Below are positions 53,953 through 62,787 of a DNA stretch of 64,000 nucleotides, piece by piece. The notes under the pieces were generated by a model. It ran no database searches, was not told where the DNA came from, and saw nothing but the letters and a program-made list of their open reading frames with translations. The DNA is from Novosphingobium sp. FKTRR1 (GTDB lineage: Bacteria > Pseudomonadota > Alphaproteobacteria > Sphingomonadales > Sphingomonadaceae): contig NZ_JAIZDA010000004.1 in NCBI RefSeq assembly GCF_020404405.1, positions 248,001 to 312,000 on the forward strand, written 5' to 3'. The first letter of the stretch is position 1, and the number at the start of each line of letters is the position of its first letter. A program made the position numbers and the translations under genes.

Positions 53953-54888
53953 TTAAGGCAATGGCTTTCTGGGCCCGCGCGCCCTTGCCTGTGCGGCGAT
54001 GTGTTCGCGCCAGGCGACGACCAGACCGGCGGTGACCACGACCGGCGCGCCGATCCATGTCGAGGTCGGCGGCACGTGACCGAACGCCAGCCAGCCCCAT
54101 AAGGTGGCCCAGAACAGTTGCGAATAGTCCATGACCATCACGCTGGCGACGGTGCCGAAGCGCAACGCGGCGGTCATCAGCACTTGCGCGGCAAGCCCGC
54201 TGAGGCCGATGCCCAGGATCAGCAGCCAGCCGGTGGCATCGTGCGGGGTGGCGGTCCACAAGGCCAGCGGAGCCAGCGCGATCACGCTGAACGCCGAAAA
54301 GTAGAACACGACAGTCAGCGGTTGTTCGGTACGGCCAAGGTCGCGCAACTGGATCGACACCAGCGCCACCATGAACGCCGCGCCGATGCCGACGACAAGC
54401 CCCTTCAACGGCAGATGCGCACGATCAGGGCCGGCGATGATCGCCACCCCGGCAAGCCCGAGCAGGACCGCCGTAATGCGCCATTTTCCCGGCATTTCGC
54501 GCAGCAGCAGTGCCGACAGAATGACCGCGAACAACGGTGCGGTGAAGCCCAGCACGGTCGATTCCGCCAGTGGCAGGATCTGCACTACCCCCAGCGTCAG
54601 GAACATGCCCGATGTGCCGATGGCGGCCCGGCGGGCGTGAACCCACGGCCGTTCGGTGCGGAGTTGCTGCAACCCGCCGCGCGCCGCCAGCCAGCCGACG
54701 ATGGCAATGGCCGGAATGCACTGCCGCCAGAACATCGTTTCGCTCAGCGCGATCCCCCGTTCGCCGGTCAGCTTGACCAGCAGCAGCATGAACGAAAGCA
54801 GCATGGCCGAGCACAGACGCAGGCCCAGCGCCAGCATCGGTTGCTGGGTTGCCCTCATGGATGAACGCCGCTCATGTCGCTTTGCCAT
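53953..54888 (-). CDS. DMT-family (EamA) transporter
   Basis: A 311-residue protein with ten predicted membrane segments in two EamA repeats, the drug/metabolite transporter layout. The first repeat runs from about residue 18 to 145 (SETMFWRQCIPAIAIVGWLAARG, in part), the second from about 155 to 290 (GTVASVMVMDYSQLFWATLWGWLAFG, in part). Such proteins usually export small metabolites; S-adenosylmethionine and amino acids are known examples. The start is uncertain: ATG 54888 or ATG 54858. It converges on the racemase-dgt-SDR operon. Confidence 0.85.
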   Translation of the reverse strand: MAKRHERRSSMRATQQPMLALGLRLCSAMLLSFMLLLVKLTGERGIALSETMFWRQCIPAIAIVGWLAARGGLQQLRTERPWVHARRAAIGTSGMFLTLGVVQILPLAESTVLGFTAPLFAVILSALLLREMPGKWRITAVLLGLAGVAIIAGPDRAHLPLKGLVVGIGAAFMVALVSIQLRDLGRTEQPLTVVFYFSAFSVIALAPLALWTATPHDATGWLLILGIGLSGLAAQVLMTAALRFGTVASVMVMDYSQLFWATLWGWLAFGHVPPTSTWIGAPVVVTAGLVVAWREHIAAQARARGPRKPLP

Positions 54889-54981
54889 TGGCGGCGCGAA
54901 GGCTGACAATCAAGCGCTTACTCGTGCCTTGGGTAACCACCCCTAGTCTGCGCTCACCAATGGGCAATGAACGTGCGACAA

Positions 54982-56517
54982 TCAGAGGCAGGCTTCGAGA
55001 TAGGCCTGATCGAACCCGAACTGCCGCGCCTTTTCAAGCGTATAGGGGCGCAAGCCGGTGGGGCGGAATTCGCCGATGATCTTGCCGTCGGCGCTTTCGT
55101 CGAGGTACTCGAACTTGAACAGTTCCTGCGTGACGATCACGTCGCCTTCCATCCCGATCACCTCGGTGATGTTGGTGGTGCGGCGTGACCCGTCGCGCAG
55201 GCGCTTGACCTGAACGATGATATCGACAGATTCGGCAATCTGGCGGCTGATCGCTTCCTTGGGGATCTTGATGTCACCCATCAGGATCATGTTTTCCATG
55301 CGGCCAAGGCATTCGCGCGGAGAGTTGGCGTGCAGCGTACACATCGAGCCATCGTGGCCGGTGTTCATCGCGGCGAGCAGATCGAAGCACTCAGCGCCAC
55401 GGATTTCGCCCAGAATGATCCGGTCGGGGCGCATACGCAGCGCGTTCTTGACCAGATCGCCGATCGTGATGGCACCTTGTCCTTCAAGGTTGGGCGGGCG
55501 CGTTTCGAGCGGCAGCCAGTGCGGCTGTTGCAGCCGCAGTTCGGCGGCGTCCTCGATCGTCAGCACGCGCTCACCCGGATCGATCATCTTCGACAATGCG
55601 TTGAGCATCGTCGTCTTGCCCGAACCGGTACCGCCCGAGATGACCACGTTCATGCGGCAGGCGCCCGCGATCTTCAGCGCGGTGCACATCTTGTCGCTCA
55701 TCGAGCCGAAATCGCGCAGCATGTCGAGCGTGATCGGCTTTTCCGAGAACTTGCGGATCGAGATGGCGGTGCCGCGCAACGACAGCGGGGGAACGATGAC
55801 GTTGACGCGGCTGCCGTCCTTCAGACGGGCGTCGGCCAGCGGCGTGGTCTGGTCGACGCGGCGGCCGACCTGATTGACGATGCGCTGGGCGATCTGGAAC
55901 AAATGCGCTTCATCGCGGAACCGGATCGGCGCAAGGACCAGTCTGCCCTTCTTTTCGATGTAGGTCTGGTCGGGACCGTTGACCATGATATCCGAAATGT
56001 CGGGGTCGTTGAGCAGCTCTTCAAGCGGGCCGAAGCCCAGCAGCTCGTCGATGAGCACTTTTTCCAGCGCGAATTGTTCGCGCCGGTTGAGCGTGACCTT
56101 CAGTTCGGCCAGCACTTCCAGAATGATCGGGCGGAACTCTTCGGAAAGTTCGTCCTTGGTCAGCGTGGCGGCGGCTTCGGGGTCGACCCGTTCGAGCAGG
56201 CGCGGCAGCACCTGCTCTTTGATCTTGTGGACCGAGGCTTCAAATCCGTCGGCGGTATAGAGATTGTCGACGACCTGGTTGGCACGGTCGGCCAGCCGGG
56301 TCATGGCGTCCGACTTGGCTCCTGCCGCCGATTGCGCCTGATCGAGGGGATCGAACGCCTGCAACGAGGGAAACTGGTCGCCGCCACCGGGAACCGGCAC
56401 GGCCGGCGTCGCCGAGCCCGACCCTTCGCCCGACTTCATCGGCCGGGCGACGCCGAACGACGGACGCAGCGGAGCGGCGCCTCCGCCCATTCCGCTCTTG
56501 CGGCCAAATGCGCTCAT
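54982..56517 (-). CDS. cpaF: CpaF/TadA-type pilus-assembly ATPase, orphan
   Basis: A secretion ATPase of the VirB11/TadA group, 511 residues. An N-terminal Gly/Pro-rich variable part (residues 1-60) and a helical segment (about 60-170) precede the RecA-like core. This has Walker A ISGGTGSGKTTMLNAL (about residues 295-310), the Asp box ERVLTIEDAAEL, Walker B region RMRPDRIILGEIRG and the His box NTGHDGSMCTLHANSPRE (in part). It powers Flp/Tad pilus assembly, but no other tad or cpa gene is nearby. Start ATG 56517 has AAGGGG upstream. Confidence 0.93.
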   Translation of the reverse strand: MSAFGRKSGMGGGAAPLRPSFGVARPMKSGEGSGSATPAVPVPGGGDQFPSLQAFDPLDQAQSAAGAKSDAMTRLADRANQVVDNLYTADGFEASVHKIKEQVLPRLLERVDPEAAATLTKDELSEEFRPIILEVLAELKVTLNRREQFALEKVLIDELLGFGPLEELLNDPDISDIMVNGPDQTYIEKKGRLVLAPIRFRDEAHLFQIAQRIVNQVGRRVDQTTPLADARLKDGSRVNVIVPPLSLRGTAISIRKFSEKPITLDMLRDFGSMSDKMCTALKIAGACRMNVVISGGTGSGKTTMLNALSKMIDPGERVLTIEDAAELRLQQPHWLPLETRPPNLEGQGAITIGDLVKNALRMRPDRIILGEIRGAECFDLLAAMNTGHDGSMCTLHANSPRECLGRMENMILMGDIKIPKEAISRQIAESVDIIVQVKRLRDGSRRTTNITEVIGMEGDVIVTQELFKFEYLDESADGKIIGEFRPTGLRPYTLEKARQFGFDQAYLEACL

Positions 56518-56856
56518 GCCGACAGCCCCTTTTCGTCCGTCAGGTGGCTTTGCCACTCTGCTCTTTGCAACTTTGGCACAACGCTGCCGCTTCCTGTCGC
56601 CATCCGGGCCGGGACGGCACCGATTGGCTTGTGTCGAATGACGGAAAAACCTTCAGAAATTCCTAAATGTGACACTTCAGTGGCCTTCGTTGCGACAGGT
56701 TCTTACCGCGCATCGACCACCTTGCAGGACCGGGGCAGAAAGCCTTCGATCAGCCGGTTGCGGCCCGCTGCGGGAACCATCGTCACAGATTAGGCCAAAT
56801 CGGTTAACGATTTGCGAGGGACATTGCGGGTCGGTCTTGCCGGTTGGCCTGTGCGG
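56518..56856. other. 339-bp intergenic region upstream of cpaF
   Basis: Contains the cpaF upstream region (cpaF is transcribed to the left) and the 3' flank of the MFS gene. A perfect inverted repeat CAAATCG-GTTAA-CGATTTG lies at 56796-56814, 42 bp past the MFS stop; it has no T-tract and could be a terminator stem or an operator. I see no RNA gene and no convincing ORF. Confidence 0.6.
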
Positions 56857-58332
56857 TCAACCGCCCTCGCGCACGCGCAAGGTGGCAACAGCAGCGGTGA
56901 TCATCACAAGCGCGGCCACCAGCATCGTCCACGCCGGTTCGGTCGGGAAAAAAGCGCGGATCACGCCGCCCATGACCGTCGCCACGATCAGTTGCGGCAC
57001 GACGATGAACACGTTGAATACGCCGATGTAGATGCCGAACTTCGCGGGCGGGAGCGTGCGGGTGAGCATCACGTACGGCATGGTGAGGATCGACGCCCAG
57101 GCAAGACCGAACAGCGCCATCGGCACCAGCAGCAACAGCCTGTCGTGGATCACCAGCAGCAGGCCAAACGCTGCCGCGCCCGCCAGCAGGCACAGGGCAT
57201 GGGTCCGCGCGTTGCCCAGCCGCTTGGCCAGCAGCGGCAGCGCAAAAGCGGCCAGCGCCGCCACGCCGTTATAGAACGCGAACATCACGCCAACCCAGTC
57301 GGCTCCGGCGTTGTAGGCCGCCCCGCTCGTGTCGGTGGCGTGAAACGTGCCCTGTGTTACCACCGGCGTCGTGTAGATCCACAGGATGAACAGCGCGATC
57401 CAGGTGAAGAACTGGACGAGCGCCAGTTGCCGCATGGTCTGCGGCATCCGCGCAAGGTCGCTGTTGATCTGGGCGAGCGTGCCCGCACTGCGCCGCAAAC
57501 GCAGCAAGACTTGCGCCGCTCCGAACATGGCGAGCCCACCACCGAGCACGAGCAATTGCTTGTCGAGGTGGAGCGCCCAGACGGCGGCAACCAGCGCGAC
57601 GCCCGCAACCAGCCACCACCGGCCGTTCGCCGGATAGGCCAGAGGCTCGTGCTCGGCGCCGCCTTCAGGTGCCGGGCTGAACGCGGCCATCTCCTGCGGC
57701 GAATATTCGCGCACCCGCAGCGCGGTCCAGCCCACGGCTAGCACGATGGCCGCCGCGCCAAGATAGAAACCATAGCGCACCGAGGGCGGGATCACGCCTT
57801 CGGGTGCGGTGCTGGCGACCCCGAGTGCGCCCAGAACCGTGGGCGCAAGGCTGCCGATAACCGCCCCGGCACCGATGAATCCGGTCTGCACGGCAAAGCC
57901 CTGCGCGCGCTGGTCGGCCGATGTCATGTCACCGACAAAGGCGCGGAACGGCTCCATCGACACGTTGAGCGAGGCATCGAGCAGCCACAGGAAAGCGGCC
58001 GCTAGCAGCAATACGCCGCAGTTTGGCAGGCCGACCAGCGCCAGTCCGGCAAGCAGAGCGCCAGCGACGAACCACGGGCGGCGGCGGCCAAAGCGGGTCC
58101 ATGTCCGGTCCGACCAATGGCCGATCAGCGGTTGCACCAGCAGTCCGGTGACCGGCCCGGCGATCCACAGGAAGGCCAGATCATCGACATTGCTGCCCAG
58201 CGACTGGAAAATGCGGCTGACGTTGGCGTTCTGCAACCCGAACGCGATCTGGATGCCGAAAAAGCCGAAACTGGTGTTCCACAGCCCGGCAAAACTCTGG
58301 TGCGGCTTGGTGCGCGGTGCGCTGGTGCTCAT
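56857..58332 (-). CDS. MFS transporter of the glycoside/SLC45-like type
   Basis: A 491-residue inner-membrane transporter with about twelve helices. GHWSDRTWTRFGRRRPWFVAGAL (about residues 62-84, in part) is the loop 2-3 signature of the sucrose/maltose (SLC45) and GPH-like sugar symporters. A long loop at about residues 225-260 divides the halves. Together with the LacI gene, the TonB-dependent receptor and the halogenase-like gene it forms a probable oligosaccharide locus, with this protein carrying sugar over the inner membrane. Start ATG 58332 follows GAGAGGAAA. An operator candidate and tandem repeats lie in its promoter region. Confidence 0.87.
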   Translation of the reverse strand: MSTSAPRTKPHQSFAGLWNTSFGFFGIQIAFGLQNANVSRIFQSLGSNVDDLAFLWIAGPVTGLLVQPLIGHWSDRTWTRFGRRRPWFVAGALLAGLALVGLPNCGVLLLAAAFLWLLDASLNVSMEPFRAFVGDMTSADQRAQGFAVQTGFIGAGAVIGSLAPTVLGALGVASTAPEGVIPPSVRYGFYLGAAAIVLAVGWTALRVREYSPQEMAAFSPAPEGGAEHEPLAYPANGRWWLVAGVALVAAVWALHLDKQLLVLGGGLAMFGAAQVLLRLRRSAGTLAQINSDLARMPQTMRQLALVQFFTWIALFILWIYTTPVVTQGTFHATDTSGAAYNAGADWVGVMFAFYNGVAALAAFALPLLAKRLGNARTHALCLLAGAAAFGLLLVIHDRLLLLVPMALFGLAWASILTMPYVMLTRTLPPAKFGIYIGVFNVFIVVPQLIVATVMGGVIRAFFPTEPAWTMLVAALVMITAAVATLRVREGG

Positions 58333-58410
58333 CGGCTTTCCTCTCCGGGGCCATGACCCTCGGTCCTTGCTCTTGCTGCCGCGATGCCGTCTTTGCCGCA
58401 TTCAGGCGAG

Positions 58411-58427
58411 ATGCATACGAATGCCAT
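58411..58427. promoter_or_regulatory. LacI-type operator candidate before the MFS gene
   Basis: ATGCATACGAATGCCAT (58411-58427) is an imperfect palindrome centred on CG. It matches 13 of 17 bases of the candidate before the TonB-dependent receptor gene (59711-59727). Both approach the perfect palindrome ATGGCATACGTATGCCAT. It lies 79 bp upstream of the MFS start. Confidence 0.55.
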
Positions 58428-58436
58428 GCGTGTTTG

Positions 58437-58491
58437 GGGCATGATTTGAGCATGCTTCGAGCATGCTTCGAGCATGTTTCGAGCTGGTTTC
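58437..58491. repeat. Five tandem 11-bp repeats, consensus GAGCATGCTTC
   Basis: Units at 58437, 58448, 58459, 58470 and 58481; the second and third are identical and the others differ by one to five bases. The repeats fill the gap between the MFS operator candidate and the end of the LacI gene. The 11-bp period is close to one DNA turn, so the GCATGC cores face the same side. Confidence 0.75.
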
Positions 58492-58499
58492 TGGTGTGT

Positions 58500-59534
58500 T
58501 CAGCCACCGCTGCTGGCGCGCACCACCAGTCGCGTGGGCAGGACCGAGACCGGCGGCGGGCGGCTTTCGATCTGGGCCAGCACGGTTTCTACCAGCGCTT
58601 CGCCCGCCAACCGCATGTCCTGCACAACCGTGGTCAATGGCGGGCTGGTGAACGAAGCGGCGGGAATGTCGTCGAAACCGACCACGGCGATATCGTCCGG
58701 CACGCGAAGGCCGGCTTCGGCAAGCGCGCGGATGGCGCCGATTGCGATCAGGTCGCTGGCGGCGAACACGGCATCGAATGGCAGATCGCGCTCAAGCAAA
58801 CGGCGTGCCGCCTGATAGCCTGAATCCTCTGACGAAATGGCATCGACCACCAGCGCCGGATCGGATTGCAGGCGCGCCGTGGCGATGGCGCGCAACAGCC
58901 CCGCGTGGCGCTGCTGGAATTCGGGATAGTGCGAATCCGCCTGTCCCAGAAAGGCGATGGTGCGGCGCCCGCGCGCCAACAGGTGCTCGCCCGCCAGGCG
59001 GCCAGCGCCGAAGTTGTCCGAACCCACCGTTGCCCCGATCGTGCCGGAATCGACCGAGCCCCAGCGCACGAAATGGGTGCCCGAGCGCACCAGTTGGCGC
59101 AGGCGGTTTTCATAAAGCGCGTAATCGCCATAACCGAGCAGGATCAGCCCGTCGGCGCGGTGGCTTTCCTGATAGCGGGTGTGCCAGTCATCTTCCAGTT
59201 TCTGGAACGAAATCAACAAGTCCAGCCCGCGCGCCGCGCAGTGGCGGGTGATCGAGCCGAGCATCGAGAGGAAGAACGGATTGATGTTCGATTCATCGGG
59301 CGTCGGGTCTTCGAAGAACAGCAGCGCCAGCGTGTTCGAGCGTTGCGAGCGCAGCGAGGACGCGTTCTTGTCGACGGTATAGTTGAGTTGCCGGGCAATC
59401 GCCTCGATCTTCTGGCGGGTCGCGAGGCTGACGGTCGTGCTGCCGCGCAGTGCCCTGCTCACAGTAGGCTGCGATACCCCGGCCAGATAGGCGATGTCGA
59501 AGCTCGTCGGCTTGTTCGAAGGTTTCCGACCCAT
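58500..59534 (-). CDS. LacI-family transcriptional regulator
   Basis: A 344-residue repressor. The N-terminal helix-turn-helix is SFDIAYLAGVSQPTVSRAL (residues 11-29) with the hinge RQLNYTVDKNASSLRS. The ligand-binding periplasmic-binding fold spans about residues 65-340 (NTLALLFFEDP, HYPEFQQRHAGLL, AASDLIAIGAIRALAE, VGFDDIPAASFTSPPLTTV; runs quoted in part). It presumably senses a sugar and represses the flanking MFS and receptor genes via the paired operators. An inverted repeat 58 bp upstream suggests autoregulation. Start ATG 59534; its stop is 167 bp upstream of the MFS start, on the same strand. Confidence 0.95.
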   Translation of the reverse strand: MGRKPSNKPTSFDIAYLAGVSQPTVSRALRGSTTVSLATRQKIEAIARQLNYTVDKNASSLRSQRSNTLALLFFEDPTPDESNINPFFLSMLGSITRHCAARGLDLLISFQKLEDDWHTRYQESHRADGLILLGYGDYALYENRLRQLVRSGTHFVRWGSVDSGTIGATVGSDNFGAGRLAGEHLLARGRRTIAFLGQADSHYPEFQQRHAGLLRAIATARLQSDPALVVDAISSEDSGYQAARRLLERDLPFDAVFAASDLIAIGAIRALAEAGLRVPDDIAVVGFDDIPAASFTSPPLTTVVQDMRLAGEALVETVLAQIESRPPPVSVLPTRLVVRASSGG

Positions 59535-59592
59535 GCTGTCCCCAATCCCGGTGCTGCCCGATGTCGTTCCCGGGTCATTGCAAACAATTTAG

Positions 59593-59612
59593 GCATAATA
59601 TCGAAATTATGC
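59593..59612. promoter_or_regulatory. Inverted repeat upstream of the lacI-type gene
   Basis: GCATAAT (59593-59599) and ATTATGC (59606-59612) are exact complements around ATCGAA. It lies 58 bp before the regulator start, a suitable place for an autoregulatory operator or a promoter -10 region. The GCAT ends resemble the GCAT of the other two operator candidates. Confidence 0.45.
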
Positions 59613-59710
59613 AAAGCGGCTTTGCGGGCATCGGCCAGTTTGTCGAGTGATTGCCCGAAACATGGGCTGTTTACCGTGGCATATGGTTACGCCTGAGACT
59701 TGGGCCCCGG

Positions 59711-59727
59711 CGGTATACGTATGCCAT
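59711..59727. promoter_or_regulatory. LacI-type operator candidate before the TonB-dependent receptor gene
   Basis: CGGTATACGTATGCCAT contains GGTATACGTATGCC, palindromic in all but one base pair with a central CG as in LacI-family operators. It lies 150 bp upstream of the receptor start. It pairs with the site before the MFS gene. Confidence 0.55.
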
Positions 59728-59877
59728 CTTCGCTCGCCGCCCTGCGCGCCGTACGTATTGGCCAGCGATTGGTCCGGCAACCGCCCAAGCGGTCCGGAGT
59801 CGTCATGCAGGGTCCGGTTTCAAGCCGGAAGCGTTTCAGGCCGGCCAACGGCCGGTTCGGGGGGAGTGAACAAGTCC

Positions 59878-62694
59878 ATGACACACCACAGTTCCATTGC
59901 GCGCAGCGTCGGCTGCTCGCTGGCCGCACTCACGGTGGCCCTTGCTGCCACACCGGCCTTTGCCGCAGATGCATCCGCAGCCGCGACAGCGCCCGCTGCC
60001 GACACCGCCGGTACCGACACGGATAGCGGCACCATCGTCGTTTCGGGCATCCGCGCCTCGCTCAACGCTTCGGCCTCGATCAAGCGCGCTGCGCCGGCCA
60101 TCGTCGAAGTGGTTTCGGCCGAAGACATCGGCAAGCTGCCCGACGTGTCGATCGCGGACTCGCTGGCGCGTTTGCCCGGCGTGACCGCACAGCGCCTCGA
60201 AGGGCGCGACCAGCGCCTGTCGATCCGCGGCCTTGGCCCGGATTTCTCGACCACGCTGCTCAACGGCCGCGAACAGGTTACCGTCGGCGACAACCGTGGC
60301 GTCGAATACGACCAGTATCCCAGCGAATTCTTCAAGAACGTGGTGGTGCACAAGGCCGCCGACCCGTCGCTGGTTGCCGCCGGCATCTCGGGCACGGTCG
60401 ATTTGCGCATGCTGCGTCCGCTGGCCCAGCGTGACCGCATTGTCGCCGTGCAGCTGCGCGGCCAGATGAACGGCATGAAGTCGCTCAACCCGGATTCGGG
60501 CCGCTATGGCTATCGCGCGTCGGCCGCTTATGTCGACAAGTTCGCCGATGACACCTTCGGCATCGCGCTGGGCGTTTCAGCCACCGACGCGCCTTCGCAA
60601 GACGAGCGCTACAATGCCTGGGGCTTCCCCAATTCGTCGGCCACCGGCAATGCCCTGCTGCTGGGCGGGGCCAAGCCTTACGTCCAGTCGAACAAGCTGA
60701 AGCGCTATGGCGCGGTGGCGACGCTGGAATGGCAGCCGAACGACAACTTCCATTCGACACTCGACGTGCTCTATTCGAAGTTCGAGGAAACCCAGCGGCT
60801 GCGCGGCATCGAGTTCCCGATCGCGCCCGATTGGGGTTCGGGTGCGGCCGTTTCGCCCGGCTACAAGGTCAGCGACGGGCTGGTCACCGACGCCACCATC
60901 ACCGGCGTCCACGCGGTGCAGCGCAACGACTACAACAAGCGCAAGGCCGACAACTTCTCGGTGGGCTGGAACAACGTCGTCAACCTGAGCGACACCACCC
61001 ACCTGACGGTCGATGCCAGCTACAGCCATGCCAAGCGCACCGACTTCCTGCTCGAAACGTACACCGGCACCGGCTACAACACCGCCGGGGCATCGGACAC
61101 GCTGCACATCTCGTCCAACCCCAATGGCACCTTCAGCATCGTGCCGACGCTGAACTATGCCGACAAGGCGCTGTTCGGCCTGACCGATCCGCGCGGCTGG
61201 GGCTATAACGGCACCACCGCCGTGGTGCAGGCAGGCTTCCTCAACCAGCCCAGCTTCAAGGACGATCTGGCGGCATTGCGCGCCAGCCTCGACGGTGAAT
61301 TCGCCAATGCGGGGCCGATCAAGGGCTGGGAAGTCGGCGCCAACTTCAGCCACCGCAAGAAGACCAGCAACTTCCTTTCGTACTTCCTGTGCCCCAAGGG
61401 CACCGGCACCAACTGCACGGTCGCCAGCGGCACCACGCTGTTTGCACCGATCCCGCAGGCAGCGATCATCGGCAGCGTTCCGCTGGGCTACCTTGGCGTG
61501 CCCAGCATGATCGCGCTCGACCCGGTGTACCTGTACAACAATTCGCTGCAAAGCGTGTACGACAACCGCCCGGTGTCGCTGGTGCGCGACAACAGCGTGA
61601 CCGAAAACGTGCTGACCGGCTATGCCATGCTCAAGCTGGATGGCGACGTTGCGGGCAAGAAGCTGACCGGCTCGATCGGCGTGCAGGCGGTCTACACCAA
61701 CCAGAGCTCGGACGGTTCGATCTCGAACTTCTCGAACGGTACGGTCAGTGTCTACCCCGCCAATGGCGGCGACAAGTTCTGGCGCGTGCTGCCCAGCGCC
61801 AGCGTGGCGCTGGAAGTGTCGAACGGAACCTACGTCAAGGTTGCCAGCTCGCTGACGATGGTGCGCGCGCGCATGGATCAGGAGCGGGTCAACCAGGAGT
61901 TCGGCATCGACTTCACCCATCTGGGGTCGACCGATCCGGCCAAGAGCGTGTTCAGCTCGAACGGCGGCAACCCGCGCCTGCGCCCGTACATGTCGTTCAA
62001 CGTCGATGCCTCGGTCGAGCACTACTTCGCCAAGGGCGGCTACGTCTCGGCGGCCGCGTACTACAAGCGCCTGACCGACTACGTCGATGCCAACAACAGC
62101 TTCATCTACGATTTCAAGGCGGCCACAGCTGGGCTTCCGGCCAACGTGGTGGCGCAGCTTGGCACGACGCTGGGCCTTGTCCACGCCCCGGCCAACAACG
62201 GGCGCGGCACGGTGAAGGGCGCCGAAGTCACCGCCTCGCTGCCGTTCAACCTGTTCACGCCCTCGCTTGACGGGTTCGGCTTCTTTGGCAGCGCTTCGTA
62301 CACCGATAGTTCGATCGAACTGGGTTCCAACCCCGGCTCGTCGATCACCCTGCCGGGCCTTTCGGACTGGGTGGGCAATGCCTCGCTCTATTACGAGAAG
62401 AACGGGTTCCAGGTGCGCGCCAACTACCGCTACCGGTCGATGTTCCTGGCCGAAGTCGCGGGCCTTTCGGCCAACCCGACGTTCCGTCAGGCCAAGGCCG
62501 AGGGCATTCTGGACGCGCAGATCGGGTATGAATTCCAGCCCGGTTCGGCGCTGGCCGGTCTGTCGATCCTGTTCCAGGCCAAGAACCTGACCGACCGCCC
62601 GTTCATCACCTACCAGAACAACGATCCGCGTCAGGTGATCGACTATCAGCGCTATGGGCGCGACTACTACATCGGCCTCAGCTACAAGTTCTGA
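59878..62694 (+). CDS. TonB-dependent receptor of the Xanthomonas/Caulobacter carbohydrate type
   Basis: A 938-residue outer-membrane receptor. Signal peptide residues 1-29 (ending TPAFAADA), TonB-box-like TIVVSGIRASL, then SIKRAAPAIVEVVSAEDIGKLPDVSIADSLARLPGV (about residues 72-107, quoted as landmark in part), the hallmark of the large TIGR01782 family that imports plant or algal oligosaccharides. The barrel ends YIGLSYKF with the terminal Phe. ATG 59878 is used; a GTG at 59866 is also possible. With the MFS, LacI and halogenase-like genes it forms a sugar-uptake locus; the sugar is unknown. Confidence 0.93.
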   Translation: MTHHSSIARSVGCSLAALTVALAATPAFAADASAAATAPAADTAGTDTDSGTIVVSGIRASLNASASIKRAAPAIVEVVSAEDIGKLPDVSIADSLARLPGVTAQRLEGRDQRLSIRGLGPDFSTTLLNGREQVTVGDNRGVEYDQYPSEFFKNVVVHKAADPSLVAAGISGTVDLRMLRPLAQRDRIVAVQLRGQMNGMKSLNPDSGRYGYRASAAYVDKFADDTFGIALGVSATDAPSQDERYNAWGFPNSSATGNALLLGGAKPYVQSNKLKRYGAVATLEWQPNDNFHSTLDVLYSKFEETQRLRGIEFPIAPDWGSGAAVSPGYKVSDGLVTDATITGVHAVQRNDYNKRKADNFSVGWNNVVNLSDTTHLTVDASYSHAKRTDFLLETYTGTGYNTAGASDTLHISSNPNGTFSIVPTLNYADKALFGLTDPRGWGYNGTTAVVQAGFLNQPSFKDDLAALRASLDGEFANAGPIKGWEVGANFSHRKKTSNFLSYFLCPKGTGTNCTVASGTTLFAPIPQAAIIGSVPLGYLGVPSMIALDPVYLYNNSLQSVYDNRPVSLVRDNSVTENVLTGYAMLKLDGDVAGKKLTGSIGVQAVYTNQSSDGSISNFSNGTVSVYPANGGDKFWRVLPSASVALEVSNGTYVKVASSLTMVRARMDQERVNQEFGIDFTHLGSTDPAKSVFSSNGGNPRLRPYMSFNVDASVEHYFAKGGYVSAAAYYKRLTDYVDANNSFIYDFKAATAGLPANVVAQLGTTLGLVHAPANNGRGTVKGAEVTASLPFNLFTPSLDGFGFFGSASYTDSSIELGSNPGSSITLPGLSDWVGNASLYYEKNGFQVRANYRYRSMFLAEVAGLSANPTFRQAKAEGILDAQIGYEFQPGSALAGLSILFQAKNLTDRPFITYQNNDPRQVIDYQRYGRDYYIGLSYKF

Positions 62695-62709
62695 GGTTCG
62701 GGTCGCGGT

Positions 62710-62742
62710 TGACCGGGCAGGGGCAAAGTTCCCGCCCGGTCA
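62710..62742 (+). terminator. Hairpin between the receptor and halogenase-like genes
   Basis: TGACCGGGC (62710-62718) pairs with GCCCGGTCA (62734-62742); inner GGG/CCC can also pair. It lies 15 bp after the receptor stop and 46 bp before the next start. Without a T-tract it may reduce rather than end transcription of the downstream gene, or stabilise the receptor mRNA. Confidence 0.5.
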
Positions 62743-62787
62743 TCTGCCGACTGGCGTGGTTAGTCGGCATGGATAGGGGGAGTGGTC

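Larger units (their letters stand above)
59535..59877. other. 343-bp divergent regulatory region between lacI-type and receptor genes
   Basis: Holds the LacI upstream region with an inverted repeat (59593-59612), the operator candidate (59711-59727) and the receptor leader. An in-frame extension of the receptor ORF runs through the right part but has no signal-peptide logic and is not accepted as coding. A GGGGGGAG stretch ends at 59866, before the receptor start. Confidence 0.6.

Noticed and set aside
58437..58491. Tandem 11-bp repeats as a CRISPR array
   Set aside because: Units are contiguous without spacers, only 11 bp long, and no cas gene is near.
60577..62184. 535-residue minus-strand frame
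   Set aside because: Antisense to the second TonB-dependent receptor; no domain and no ribosome-binding site.
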